Part shown: in pieces, positions 48,542 to 59,441 of the stretch
Position numbering within the stretch: the first letter of the stretch is position 1
Layout: each line of letters opens with the position of its first letter
Assembly (NCBI GenBank): GCA_947044365.1
Contig: OX345636.1
Coordinates: 2,500,001 to 2,564,000, forward strand
Origin: Petrosia ficiformis
Taxonomy: Eukaryota; Porifera; Demospongiae; Haplosclerida; Petrosiidae
Length of the DNA: 64,000 bases
Direction: 5' to 3'
Made by a program: the position numbers and the translations under genes
The notes under the pieces: model-generated
What the model was told of the DNA's origin: nothing
Seen by the model: the letters and a program-made list of their open reading frames with translations, nothing else
Database searches by the model: none

Positions 48542-48598
48542 ATATCCCCAGTGATGTCCGACAAACTTCACAAGACACACCAATAGAGGAAAGTGACA
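48542..48598 (+). CDS. Short Ser/Thr/Glu-rich exon of Death-domain gene A
   Basis: Acceptor attacttttag, 57 bases, donor gtgagt at 48599. It enters in phase 1 and leaves in phase 1, reading IPSDVRQTSQDTPIEESD, and therefore joins the Death-domain exon at 50517 in frame. The acidic Ser/Thr-rich peptide looks like a flexible linker. In copy B the corresponding region is lost by a deletion that joins ttataactatgt to aaaagtgctaaat (near 59770). The exon call rests on splice sites, phase match and the twin exon upstream. Confidence 0.5.
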
Positions 48599-48616
48599 GT
48601 GAGTTTGAAATAATAT

Positions 48617-49008
48617 GCGACTGTCTCTGAAGAAACCAGGCTATGGATTGAAATTTCAAAATAGAAAGTTTTTGTTTACCTGATAAAAGTGCTAAATTAG
48701 CTCTATATAGAATGGTTTATGAGACGTACCGATGAAGATAAACACAAACCACAACAAGCAATTAAAAGTTTGATGTCATTGATCTTCCATTTTTGACTGC
48801 AATTCAGTTCCATAAAGTTGCTTTAGCATAGGCTAGTGAAGAGCATAGAGGTCTCCAAGCCTCACTGAAAGTATCAATTGAAAAATAAGACACTATAATA
48901 GTGAAGCTTGTAATAAAATGGTGATTACCAATGTATAACTAATAACTGTATACTTTCACTTGTAGTTTATTTTAATTCATAAGCCTGGTCTTCTCATAGC
49001 CGGTCTCA
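48617..49008 (+). mobile_element. Diverged relative of the 3.0-kb MITE, within intron A
   Basis: The ends gcgactgtctctgaagaaac and cttctcatagccggtctcat correspond to the perfect ends of 3009-3433. The interior shares aaattagctcta and the same order of blocks. It predates the segmental duplication, since a part is also in copy B (59442-59770). Confidence 0.7.
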
Positions 49009-50516
49009 TATATTTATATTGTACAATAAGAGACTAAACTATAATTTTTATATAATTATAATGGTAATCATAATAATTATAATTATATAATCTCACTCAC
49101 GAAGACAGAGCAAATGTTCATTTTGCGCATCTCTGTCTGTCTATTACCAGCAAAACTGCGAACATTGGAACATCAAACAAGGTACACTAGCAGACTTCAA
49201 AATAACAATAGGCTTCCTTTTAGTTTAATGATTACTCTTTTACACCTTTCAGAAGATGGCTAGTAGGAAAACAAAATTGTTAATATTATAATTATGGAAC
49301 ACAACCTGTCTTTGTTTCGCTTTTGAAACCTGCTTGAAATCAAGTGCAATTAAGATATATAGTCACTATCCTAATTACACTTGATTTCACTGTGGCTGCT
49401 ACCACATAGAGTGCTTGCTCTAAGCTAAAGGTCACTTTCTAGCTCCACCCATTTTATTTATTTTTCCATTTTTTTGTATTGGATTGGCAACACATACCAC
49501 TTTTCAGCAATGCCCTGTAAACAGGCCATACAGAAATAAGTGAAAGAAAAAACACAACAATAATGCTTATCAGTATTGTAGCCATTATAGTTAAACATCA
49601 AGCTACAAGAACAACAACATATACATATTAAAAATTTGTTAGGAAATTATTCAATTATGATTTTGTCCCACAAACAAATGACTGTTGTGCTATCTCTAAA
49701 CTTCTCCATGCTCTCTTATATGGCATCTACATGTTATCACAATATTCATACTTTCAAAGGAGGAAGTACATTGGCTTATGTAGGTGTTACCTACAGGAAT
49801 AGGTAATGTTTGGAAACAACGGTTTCAACAATTTTACTGTGCTAACCTTAGAAATTACATTATTAGTATGAGGACTTCAGCTTAATGTAGATATCTCACA
49901 AAGTCCACATGCTTCAATATAAACTGGCAGTAATCGATCTATCACTAACCTTCTGAGCATTTACAATAAGTATTTTTATCTTTAGCATATTTACAATCTC
50001 GAATGGCATCAAGACCTTTTTGCAGGTGAGTAATCATGAGAAAGGAAACTGGAGAATTGACTAGACTAAAGAATGGAAGAGACAGGACTTGATGAGACTG
50101 GAGACAACAACTTCGAAATCTGTCACGATTACATCTATCTCAGTATCATCAGCATATCAGTTAATATAACATTTACAATAGAGCCTTAAGCGACAAAACG
50201 CTTCCTACCTGCTTTTATTATAATGCTGCTCTATAAGAGCTCTTCTTATTTTAGGATTTTATCTTTTACTAGGACTGGAGAATAAGCTGTAACACACACA
50301 TATAACTATTATACCTTTTAATTGCATGTGGTAACTTTAGCAATTTTAGTAACTTAACACTGCAATTATTTCTGTCAGTAAAATTAATTATATTGTTTTC
50401 CAATAACACTTCATACTTCTGGTGAGGGTTCTGTACAGTAATATTATTAATAATATTACATAATTATTATGATATCAGTAATTAATTAACTCTTTTTCTA
50501 CTATAATTATTTATAG

Positions 50517-50869
50517 GTATATCATTTAGGGATTTACTTGAGAAACCACCAGAAATGAAAGATATTTTAGGTTTAGTTAAGGATATCTCAGCCTCGTGGA
50601 ATGAATTAGGAGCTGAATTTGCGATTCCAATGAATGATCGTACCACTTTCCAAAATAGAAATCTTCAAGACAATGATAGGCTGGAAATTGTTCTTAGACA
50701 CTGGATTCAAAATGAAACAAAAGAAGTAAAGTGGGAAGTTATTCTAGAAGCGCTAAGAGTACTTCAAAGGAAAGATCTAATCAAAAAAGTGATTGAACAT
50801 ATGGAAAAACCTGAAATATACAGGAAATATATTTCAATGAAAGACTTTTATTGTTGCCCTTTCAATTGA
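50517..50869 (+). CDS. Death-domain terminal exon, copy A
   Basis: Acceptor attatttatag, then an open frame in phase 1 to a TGA at 50869. The first residues (ISFRDLLEKPPEMKDILG) are the same in all three copies. The rest fits a Death domain of about 90 residues: helix 1 with SASWNELG, a hydrophobic core, VLRHWIQNETKEVKWEVI, ALRVLQRKDLIKKVIEHME. Death domains bind one another to build apoptosis and innate-immunity signalling complexes. This one lies at the C terminus, as in adaptors or receptors; no upstream catalytic or ligand domain is visible here. The core differs from copies B and C at about a third of residues, including a one-codon indel, although introns and 3' flank are nearly identical. 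The C-terminal tail also differs (YCCPFN against SPYPSFSFD). Confidence 0.8.
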
Positions 50870-51055
50870 AGTACTTGTACTCAATTTTGTTTTTTTTTTT
50901 GCAATATTTTCAGCTGTTTTACTTTTTATTGTGTTAATTGTTTATAGAAAATCTAAATGGTGAAGGGCTATTTTTTTTCGCTGTCTGCTCATAGAACTAG
51001 CTGCATTAACAGTAATTGTGATACCTCAATCCTGTGAACAATTATTATTGAACCA

Positions 51056-53683
51056 GTGATGAAAGCTAAAATCTATGTGGATGCTGATGCCAAGCCAAGG
51101 TTTTTTCGAGCCAGGCCAGTTCCATATGCCCTAAGACAAGGAATTGAAAAAGAATTGGAACGTTTACTTAAAGATGGAGTGATTGAACAGGTGCAATTCT
51201 CTGAGTGGGCCGCACCTGTTGTACCGGTTCTCAAGAAAGATAACTCAGTGAGACTTTGCGGGGACTACAAGGTCACTATCAACCAAGTTGCAAAGACTGA
51301 TACTTACCCCCTCCCTCGAATAGATGACTTATTTGCCTCTTTAGCTGGTGGTACCTGTTTTTCAAAACTGGATTTAGCTCATGCCTATCATCAAATTCCT
51401 CTTGATGAGGCGTCTAAGAAGTATGCCACCATAAACACGCACAAGGGTTTATACCGTTACAATCGCCTACCATTTGGCATCTCCTCAGCTCCCTCCATTT
51501 TTCAAAGAACCATCGAAAACATCCTTCAAGACACTGCAGGGGTGGCTGTCTACATTGATGATATTCTGATTACAGGGAAGGATGATGCAGAACATCTTCA
51601 AAACTTGGACAAGGTACTATCCAAACTTGAAGAAGCCGGAGTACGTCTTAAGAAGGACAAGTGTTTCTTTCAGTTACCGTCAGTGGAATATCTAGGACAC
51701 AAGGTCTCTGCTGCTGGCCTGCAGCCCACAGATGCCAAGGTTAAGGCAATAAAAGAGGCACCAGCCCCTATGAATGTCTCTCAACTCAAATCTTTTCTCG
51801 GTTTAGTAAATTACTATGGTAAGTTTTTACCTAACTTATCGTCAGTTCTCTCTCCCCTCTACAGATTACTACAGAGCTCCACAAAATGGTCATGGGGGGC
51901 AGAGCAAGCGACAGCATTTCAAAAGGTCAAGTCAATGCTCACTTCAGACAGTATCCTGGTACACTTTGATCCAGACAAGGAACTACTCCTTTGTTGTGAT
52001 GCTTCACCTTATGGAGTTGGAGCAGTTCTCTCACATAAGTTTGAAGATGGTCAGGAGAAACCGATTGCATTTGCCTCCAGGTCTTTAGCACCAGCAGAGA
52101 AAAAATATTCTCAGTTGGAAAAGGAAGGACTGGCTGTCATTTTTGGTGTGAAACGTTTTCACCAGTACCTGTTTGGACGGAACTTCACAATCTATTCAGA
52201 CCATAAACCTCTTCACCATCTGTTCAGAGAGACAAATGCCATTCCAGCAATGGCCTCAGCTCGCATTCAGAGATGGGCTTTGACTCTTGGAGCATATAAT
52301 TATTCAATCATGTACAAGGCTGGTAAGCTGAATGCTAATGCAGATCTACTTAGTCGTTTGCCATTACCGGAAACACCACTTGAAATTCCAGTACCACAAG
52401 AGACAATTCTACTAATGGAGTCCTTCCAGCAATCACCAGTTACAGCAAGCCAAATAAAGACCTGGACAAACCGAGACCCTGTCCTATCCAGTGTGAGAGA
52501 CCTTATTCTTCGTGGGTGGAAAGAGTCAGATAATCCTGCCTTGCAACCTTATCAACAGCGCCAAAATGAACTGAGTACCCATGATGGTTGTCTGCTTTGG
52601 GGAAATCGAGTTATCATTCCAATTGCAGGTCGAAAGTTTGTTTTGGATGAACTCCACGAAGGTCATCCGGGAGTTTCAAAAATGAAAAGTTTAGCTCGCA
52701 GTTTCGTATGGTGGCCAAAGATGGATTCTGAGATTGAAGAATGTGTCAAACAATGTGTTAATTGTCAGCAGAATCAACACAATCCAGCAAAGGCTCCACT
52801 TCATCCTTGGGACTATCCAAAACGTCCTTGGGTGAGACTTCATGCAGATTATGCTGGTCCAGTAAAAGGGAAAATGCTGTTAGTATTGGTGGATGCTTAT
52901 TCAAAGTGGTTAGAAGTAAGAGCAGTATCTTCTGCCACAGCAGCAGCAACTATTGCAGAGCTTCGTTCCATTTTCGCTACTCATGGTCTACCAGAAATTC
53001 TAGTAACGGACAATGGAACATGTTTCACAAGTGCAGAGTTTCAAGATTTCACTCAAGGAAATGGTATCCGACATATCAAAACATCTCCCTATCATCCAGC
53101 ATCTAATGGCCTAGCAGAACGATCTGTTCAGACGTTAAAGGAATATCTGAAGAAAAATGACACAGATGATCTTAACACAAATATATCCAGATTCTTATTT
53201 CGTAATCGAATTACTCCTCATTCAACAACTGGTGTGTCACCCGCAGAATTATTATTAGGAAGAATTCCCCGTTCACGTTTGGATCTGATTAAACCGTCAT
53301 TAGACATGAAGGTGTATAACAAACAGATCAAACAAAAAGGTTATCATGACCAACATACAAAAGAAAGGAGTTTTGCAGTTGGTGACTTAGTATTTGTCAG
53401 TGAACTTCCATGTAAAAGAAAGTGGTTTCAAGGAAAGATCATCGAAAGGAAAGGTCCCCTTACATATATCGTTGAATTGTCTGATGGGAGAATCATTCGT
53501 CGACATGTAGATCACATTCGTGTACGTACTTCAGAAACAGTACCTCAGACAACTGAAGATGCATTTGGTACCTTACCACCTTTCACTTCTACTCCGCCTG
53601 TTACACAGACTCCGGTTTCAGCACCTCAAATGTTACGTCGTTCACAGCGAATTTCCCGGCCTCCAGATCGATACACTTACTGA
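51056..53683 (+). CDS. pol: Gypsy pol: RT, RNase H and integrase, open frame
   Basis: An 875-codon frame without stops. RT lies at about residues 10-180 (catalytic Y166-I-D-D169). RNase H starts near residue 310 (CDASPYGVGA, D315). The integrase zinc finger is H534, H538, C567, C570, and the integrase core has D598, D652 and E688, a D,D35E spacing. The C terminus has a chromodomain-less tail rich in Pro/Thr. Protease and the RT connection to gag are missing, and the first codons up to about 51050 read from the insertion junction, so the listed ATG is only the first Met. All visible catalytic residues are intact, so the enzyme part is young, but the copy cannot encode a complete polyprotein. 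Confidence 0.92.
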   Translation: MMKAKIYVDADAKPRFFRARPVPYALRQGIEKELERLLKDGVIEQVQFSEWAAPVVPVLKKDNSVRLCGDYKVTINQVAKTDTYPLPRIDDLFASLAGGTCFSKLDLAHAYHQIPLDEASKKYATINTHKGLYRYNRLPFGISSAPSIFQRTIENILQDTAGVAVYIDDILITGKDDAEHLQNLDKVLSKLEEAGVRLKKDKCFFQLPSVEYLGHKVSAAGLQPTDAKVKAIKEAPAPMNVSQLKSFLGLVNYYGKFLPNLSSVLSPLYRLLQSSTKWSWGAEQATAFQKVKSMLTSDSILVHFDPDKELLLCCDASPYGVGAVLSHKFEDGQEKPIAFASRSLAPAEKKYSQLEKEGLAVIFGVKRFHQYLFGRNFTIYSDHKPLHHLFRETNAIPAMASARIQRWALTLGAYNYSIMYKAGKLNANADLLSRLPLPETPLEIPVPQETILLMESFQQSPVTASQIKTWTNRDPVLSSVRDLILRGWKESDNPALQPYQQRQNELSTHDGCLLWGNRVIIPIAGRKFVLDELHEGHPGVSKMKSLARSFVWWPKMDSEIEECVKQCVNCQQNQHNPAKAPLHPWDYPKRPWVRLHADYAGPVKGKMLLVLVDAYSKWLEVRAVSSATAAATIAELRSIFATHGLPEILVTDNGTCFTSAEFQDFTQGNGIRHIKTSPYHPASNGLAERSVQTLKEYLKKNDTDDLNTNISRFLFRNRITPHSTTGVSPAELLLGRIPRSRLDLIKPSLDMKVYNKQIKQKGYHDQHTKERSFAVGDLVFVSELPCKRKWFQGKIIERKGPLTYIVELSDGRIIRRHVDHIRVRTSETVPQTTEDAFGTLPPFTSTPPVTQTPVSAPQMLRRSQRISRPPDRYTY

Positions 53684-53707
53684 CACCAAAAGAGAACAAT
53701 GTCTCTT

Positions 53708-53722
53708 TAAGGAAGGAGGAAA
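53708..53722 (+). promoter_or_regulatory. Polypurine tract
   Basis: taaggaaggaggaaa lies directly before the LTR start TGTGGTGA at 53723. It serves as the plus-strand primer during reverse transcription. Its position proves that the adjoining LTR was a 3' LTR in this orientation. Confidence 0.85.
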
Positions 53723-53942
53723 TGTGGTGATCTAAGTGAACAGACTTTTAAGTGAACTAATCACCTTGTTGTTCAAATATCTTAAAATTAATTTCTGTAC
53801 TTTAGGTGTAAATTGGTTATCACATAGTCCTCCTGTTCTTTTCATACATATACACCACAGCTGGTTACCACAGCTGTCCAGCACCTGTTCTCATGTATTC
53901 TAGAAGTTTCTTTATGTTTTTGTATAAATACTGGTTATTTAT
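53723..53942 (+). repeat. Gypsy LTR, truncated at about the U3/R border
   Basis: It starts tgtggtgatctaag and matches the inverted LTR (54752-55029) for 220 bases, to tactggttatttat. The last 58 bases of the LTR, including the CA end, are missing, and gag coding sequence follows at once. A TATA-like tataaata lies at 53922-53929, so the cut falls about where transcription (R) would begin. Confidence 0.85.
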
Positions 53943-54710
53943 ACACTACTTTGGAGAGTTTGATAGTTCGAAAGAAGACTGGCAATCTTACACCGAGAGA
54001 CTAGCTCAGCATTTCAAAGCAAACGACATAACAGATGCCGACAAGAAACGAGCAATTCTACTGAGCAACTGTGGCCCAGCCACTTACCGTCAAATCAAGA
54101 GTGTCCTCACCCCGAAAACACCAGATACTGTGGATTACATGGACATAGTGGCTTCCATGTCCCATCACTTGCAACCAGTTCCCTCAGAGACTGTACAGCG
54201 TTACTTGTTCCACTCACGCATTCAGAAGTCCCACGAATCAATATCGGTGTTTGTGGCGGAACTAAAGAAACTGTCAGAACATTGTAATTTCGGGGATAAT
54301 CTCGACCAAATGTTGCGGGATCGCCTGGTGTGCGGCGTTGCCGATGAACGATGGCAGAAACGCCTCCTAGCAGAAGAGAAACTTACGTTCGACAGTGCAC
54401 TCAAGATTGTTCTGGCTCTCGAGGCCGCAGATCGCCAAGTTAAGGATTTACACATACCCTCATCCACGCAAGTCCATCAAATTCGGAGAACTCACAGTTC
54501 TGGAAAAGCTCCTGGATCAGCTACTTCTTGCTACAGATGTGGAGGATGCCACCTTTCAAATACGTGCAGGTTCAAAGACGCTGAGTGTCACCACTGTAAA
54601 AAGAAAGGACACATTGCCAGGGTCTGCAGGAGTAGACACAGGCAGTCTCAACGCCAAAACATGCCGACTAGACGGAGCACACACCAGTTGCAGGGAAGTG
54701 AAGTAAAAAA
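53943..54710 (+). CDS. gag: Gypsy gag, partial, fused to U3
   Basis: The frame (open from an ATG inside the LTR at 53893 to 54756) enters gag at FGEFDSSKEDWQSYTERL, which is near the normal start of gypsy capsid proteins. It carries a retrotransposon-gag capsid region (about 54000-54430) and two zinc knuckles: CYRCGGCHLSNTC (CX2CX3HX4C, from 54529) and CHHCKKKGHIARVC (CX2CX4HX4C). Gag sequence stops at about THQLQGSEV (54705), and the last codons to 54756 read antisense through the inverted leader. Gag would coat and package element RNA. The true start codon and leader are missing from this junction. Confidence 0.8.
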
Positions 54711-54728
54711 AGCTGGAGATATACAAGA

Positions 54729-54746
54729 ATCCCATCCTCGTCGCCA
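54729..54746 (-). promoter_or_regulatory. Primer-binding site of the inverted LTR
   Basis: On the minus strand tggcgacgaggatgggat lies 5 bases after the LTR end (ttattaca), where a tRNA 3' end ...CCA would prime minus-strand DNA. Which tRNA is used was not determined. It shows that the inverted LTR is a 5' LTR with its own leader. Confidence 0.75.
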
Positions 54747-54751
54747 AAATA

Positions 54752-55029
54752 TGTAATAACTTGACTATACAGGATTTTGCTTACAGATAATCAACAACTC
54801 GTTTAACTAATAAATAACCAGTATTTATACAAAAACATAAAGAAACTTCTAGAATACATGAGAACAGGTGCTGGACAGCTGTGGTAACCAGCTGTGGTGT
54901 ATATGTATGAAAAGAACAGGAGGACTATGTGATAACCAATTTACACCTAAAGTACAGAAATTAATTTTAAGATATTTGAACAACAAGGTGATTAGTTCAC
55001 TTAAAAGTCTGTTCACTTAGATCACCACA
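54752..55029 (-). repeat. Complete gypsy LTR, inverted, 278 bp
   Basis: Read on the minus strand it begins TGTGGTGATC at 55029 and ends TTATTACA at 54752, with the standard TG...CA limits. Its first 220 bases match 53723-53942 very closely. Facing the partial LTR, it makes a large inverted repeat around gag. Confidence 0.9.
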
Positions 55030-57032
55030 ATTAGTTAAGCAATATTTCAAACTAAGGAGTGTGCACGTTTGAAACCATACTATAGTGTTTGCTGTTTAGT
55101 TAATTTGAATTTTGGCCTGTTATTAATCAAACATCCTTTGGAAATATAAGTGAAGTTGTCAAGTCAAACGAAAGCTGGATTCAATGCATTAAAAGACTGA
55201 ACTAGTTCTTTAGGCCAAATGACATTGCAAAGGATGTGAAAAAGGCAGCTATGCATATACTTTTCTCTATGATTGGACCAACTGCTTAGCTCACTTAGGG
55301 GAATCTACTTATTCCTAGGAAACCATTAATAAACTTTAATGAGGAGCTAGGTATTGATTTTAAAGTCCAGAATTAAACTATTGGTCATCATTTTGAAATT
55401 TGGCTAAAGATTGCGAATTTGGTCCAAATTTAGACGAAAAAGGTGAGAGACATGCTGGTGTGTGCAGTCAATCAGCAGTAATGTAATTCAGATAATACCC
55501 TTGAAAGCCTTCAAAATTGCACATGGTTTAAAGTGACTCTAAACCATGCACAATGTCAGAACTCTTCAAGGATTGTCACAAGTAGAAGTACACCAAAAAA
55601 GTGGCTTTTCAAAATAGTCTAAGATGTAGAAAGCTGAGCCATAAGTCAGAGTAATGCAGATTTATATCAAGACTGGAAGTCAACTCTGTATAATTATACA
55701 GTACACAGCATTACAAAGTATTCTATATACAACAGCATGTAGCATTCTCAATTATGGTCTTGGAATCTTTAAGCTATAATATATGTTGACCAAACTTCCA
55801 GCTCATTCTGTCTCTTTTGCACTCCATTCTACTGTGGAAATGGAACTTGAATAATTGGTATAAGAAAATAACAAAAAAGGATCAAACCAATGGAGACCTT
55901 CACAGGTGGTCCTGCTGGGCCCCCCAACAGGTCTGGCCCTGTGGAAATACCCCATCCTCCCCCTCTCCCCTCTCGTGATCAGTTGGATTGTTTGTACCTG
56001 TCCAGACACGTGCACATATTTATTCTAACTACTGATCAGAAACCACTATTTGACACTACTTCATCCTCATCGTACTGTTCCCACTTAAATTGTTTCATAA
56101 TCATATAAACATTGGGCTCTCGTTTGTCAATGTATGAATATTCTATATATATTCTATATACATCTATTCATGGAAATGGAGATGTTCTGAGTCAATTACC
56201 AACATCTGATTCACCTAAAGATCCACCTGTACCCAAACAACATTAGACAAGCTGTCTAAAGGACCTGTTGATGTGAAAAAAATTTAGTTATGGACTAGAA
56301 GTGGTCCAGCACTGTCTATGGCACTACATTTTATTTTTTATGGATGGCTAGAGGAGTTCTCAAACAAGGAAATTAGAACTCTCCCCTCAAGATTGTCATC
56401 GTGTTGTGGGGTAATAAAGTAGTGATTTCAACCATGCTTATTTTTGATGAGCTTCTTTCCTGTCATATGACATGAAAATTCTTACTCATATGTTTGTGTG
56501 GCGATCTGAATATCATTGTGGTTCAGTCTTTCGATGCATTGAGTCCAACTTTCTTTTGACTTACAACTTCATCTATATATGAGAAATGTCCTTGAGATTC
56601 GATCTTCATCACCAAAACATGCTATAACTTTAGAGTGATTCTCGTTTCATTAATAACAGACCAAAATTTAAAATTTAATTAACAACAGCAAACACTATAA
56701 TATTATATAGCATTATTAAAAATATAGAAAGAATGTTTTCACACAAAAAAATAATTCAAATCAAAGTATATGCAATAATAATTGTTCACAGGATTGAGGA
56801 TTCACAATTACTGTTAATGCAGCTAGTTCTACAAACAGACAGCAAAAAAGATAGCCCTTCACCATTTAAATTTTAATTATTTAATTAGCACAATAAAAAG
56901 TAAAACAGCAGAAAAAAAAAACCAAAAAAGAGTACAAGTACTTCAAAACATTTTCAACTAACACAATAAAAAGTAAAACACTGAAAATGTTGAAAAAAAA
57001 AAAAATTTAACCAAAAAATGAGTACAAGTACT
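55030..57032. other. 3' flanks of units A and B and spacer
   Basis: 55030-55300 continues the 3' flank of copy A (gtttgaaaccatact, ttctttaggccaaatgacat), matching the flank of copy C near 61060-61380. 56500-57032 is the matching flank of copy B. The spacer of about 1.2 kb between (55300-56500) has no supported exon; a frame at 55803-56108 lies in a GC-richer patch without a motif. Confidence 0.5.
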
Positions 57033-57397
57033 TCAATCGAAAGAGAAAGATGGGTAAGGAGAAAAGTCTTTCATTGAAATATACCTCCTGTGTATTTCAG
57101 GTGTTTCCAAATACTCAATCACTTTTTTGATTAGATCTCTCCTTCTAAGTACATCCAGCGCTTTTAGAATAACTTTCCATTTGACATCTTTTGTTTCATA
57201 TTGAATCCAGTTTCTAAGAACAAATTCCAGCCTATCCTTGTCTGTATGTCTTCCATCTTTTTGGAGAGAGCTACGATCATCTGATGGAATCTCAAGTTCA
57301 CCTGCTAGTTCATTCCACGAGGCTGAGATATCCTTAACTAAACCTAAAATATCTTTCATTTCTGGTGGTTTCTCAAGTAAATCCCTAAATGATATAC
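57033..57397 (-). CDS. Death-domain terminal exon, copy B
   Basis: Minus strand; acceptor ttatttatag at the 57398 side, then the shared ISFRDLLEKPPEMKDILG start and a full Death domain (NELAGELEIPSDDRSSLQKD, VLRNWIQYETKDVKWKVI, ALDVLRRRDLIKKVIEYLE) to a TGA at 57033. It differs from copy C at 9 residues by my count and from copy A at about 30 plus an indel. No in-frame upstream exon was found: the region matching the 48542 exon is deleted here. It may therefore be an orphan exon or use other upstream exons. Confidence 0.7.
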
Positions 57398-58321
57398 CTA
57401 TAAATAATTATAGTAGAAAAAGAGTTAATTAATTACTGATATCATAATTCTTTAATATTATTAATAATATTACTGTACAGAACCCTCACCAGAAGTATGA
57501 AGTGTTATTGGAAAACAATATAGTAATAGTTATTAATTTTACTGACAGAAATAATTGCAGTGTTAGTCACTAAAATTGCTAAAGTTACTACGTGCAATTA
57601 AAAGTATGTTTAAGGTATAATAATTATTATATATAATTATATGTGTGTGTTACAGCTTATACTCCAGTCCTAGTAAAAGAATACATTATGATAAATCCTA
57701 AAATAAGAAGAGCTCTTATAGAGCAGCATTATAATCAAAGCAGGTAGAAAGCGTTTTGTGGCTTGAAGGCTCTATTGCAAATGTTATATTAACTTATATG
57801 CTGATGATACTAGTATCGAGATAGATGTAATCTTGACAGATTTTGAAGTTGTTGTCTCCAGTCTCATCACGTCCTATATATCTCTTCAAGTCTTTAGTCT
57901 AGTCAGTTCTCCAGTTTCCTTTCTCATAATTACTTACCTGCAAAAAGGTCTTGATGCCATTCATGACTGGAGTAATATTATAAATATGCTAAAGCTAAAT
58001 ACGTATGGGGAATGCTCTGAAGATTAGTTGTAAATCAGTCCCTGCCACTCTATATTGATCAAGTAGCAGTGAAGCATGTGGACTTTGTGAGATATCTACA
58101 TTAAGCTGAAGTCCTCATACTAATAATGTAATTTCTAAGGTTAGCACAGTCAAATTGTTGAAACCATCATTTCCAAACATGACATATTCGTGTATGTAAC
58201 ACCTACATAAGCCTGTGTACTTCCTCATTTTGAATATTGTGATACCATGTAGATCTCATATAAGAGTATAGAGAAGTTTAGAGATAACACAACAGTCATT
58301 TGTTCGTATGAATTAAATAAT

Positions 58322-58760
58322 TTTTATGGCCCGTAGGGCCACCCATCCCTATGATTGCTTTCCACGGGGTTTAATGTATATATATATATATATATATTTT
58401 CTTGTGTCCACTTGCGCGAGTATGCGTTGTATACGTAGTTAAGGAAGCACGGTCAATTAATGGGTGTGGCGTGTAAAAGAACGCGCGCTCGAGCTCTACA
58501 GACCACTGAGACCAGCAGAAAGAAAGCTGCTTTTAGCTAAGTAGCTTACATAGAAACTAGAACTAATAGCTAGCTATTCTGCCTGAAATATATTCCTAAA
58601 CTTCTACAAGGTACTTTGAAAGGTAAAGAGAGTAGATAATCAAAATAATAACTATAATAGGCTGTCGTGTTTCAGGCATGATAAAGTCAGCCATGATTAC
58701 TGAATGCTGGACACCACAAAGCAATCATAGGGATACTTTTTTCTCTATATATCTTGTTTA
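58322..58760. repeat. Dispersed element, CCCTATGATTGCTTT ends, copy 2
   Basis: Matches 30611-31212 without the nested MITE: atccctatgattgctttcc near 58347, gtgtaaaagaacgcg, gaccagcagaaagaaagctg, and gcaatcatagggatactttt near 58740. It is absent from copy A of the segmental duplication (empty site near 49630-49670), so it entered copy B after the duplication, or was lost from A. Confidence 0.8.
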
Positions 58761-59441
58761 ACAAATATTAATATTTAATGAGTATAAGTTGCTGTTCTTG
58801 TAGCTTGATGTTTTAACTATAGACGATAATGACTACAATACTAATAACTATTATTGTTGTCTCTTTTATTTCACTTATTTCTGTATGGTCTATTTACAGG
58901 GCATTGCTGAAAAGTGGTACGTGTTGCCAAAGCAATGCAAAAAATTGGGAAAATAAATAAAATAATAATAAAATTATAATAGGTGGAGCTAGAAAGTGAC
59001 TGTTAGCTTAGAGCCAGCACTCTATGTTGTAGCAGCCACAGTAAAATCAAGTGCAATTGAGATAGTGACTATCTTAATCGTACTTGATTTCAAGCAGGTT
59101 TCAAAAGCAAAACAAAGACAAGTTGTGTTCCATAATTATAATATTAACAATTTTGTTTTCCTACTAGCAGTCTTCTGAAAGGTGTAAAAGAGTAATCATT
59201 AAACTGAAAGGTTTTAAAGAAAGGCTATTGTTATTTTGATGTTTGCTAGTATACCTTGTTTGATGCTTCAATGTTCACAGTTTTGCTGGTATTATAGACA
59301 GACAGAGATGCGCAAAATGATTACAGTAACCATCTCCTCTGTCTTCGTGAGTGACGCTTAATTCTTATATAATTACAATTATTATGATTAGCATTATATA
59401 TAAAAGTTATAGTTTAGTCTCTCATTGTACAATATAGATAT

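Larger units (their letters stand above)
48317..51040 (+). repeat. Segmental duplication unit, copy A (5' part)
   Basis: This stretch matches 56780-59967 in reverse orientation and, in its later part, 61500-62790 in reverse. Shared landmarks include ggcatcaagacctttttgca, cttctggtgagggttctgta and the Death-domain exon. The unit resumes after the gypsy insertion at 55030-55300. About 110 bases of flank present in copy C are missing at the insertion. Confidence 0.85.
51041..55029 (+). mobile_element. Rearranged Ty3/gypsy LTR retrotransposon
   Basis: The order is pol (5'-truncated at the start of RT), polypurine tract, partial LTR, gag, then an inverted primer-binding site and an inverted complete LTR. 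A normal element would read LTR, gag, pol, LTR. Gag's C-terminal end and the protease are missing between gag and pol. The insertion sits in the 3' flank of Death-domain unit A; copies B and C have the uninterrupted flank. The left junction lacks an LTR end, and about 110 bases of flank are missing, so this is not a simple integrase product. Confidence 0.85.

Noticed and set aside
49986..50025. A 40-base exon-like segment before gtgagt, upstream of Death-domain exon A
   Set aside because: It is open in A, but the homologous segments in B and C are longer and carry a stop in the frame that would join the Death-domain exon; its entry phase also does not fit the 48542 exon.
53723..55029. Simple integrase autointegration of the gypsy cDNA
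   Set aside because: The LTR fused to gag lacks its terminal CA and last 58 bases, so it is not an integrase-joined end.
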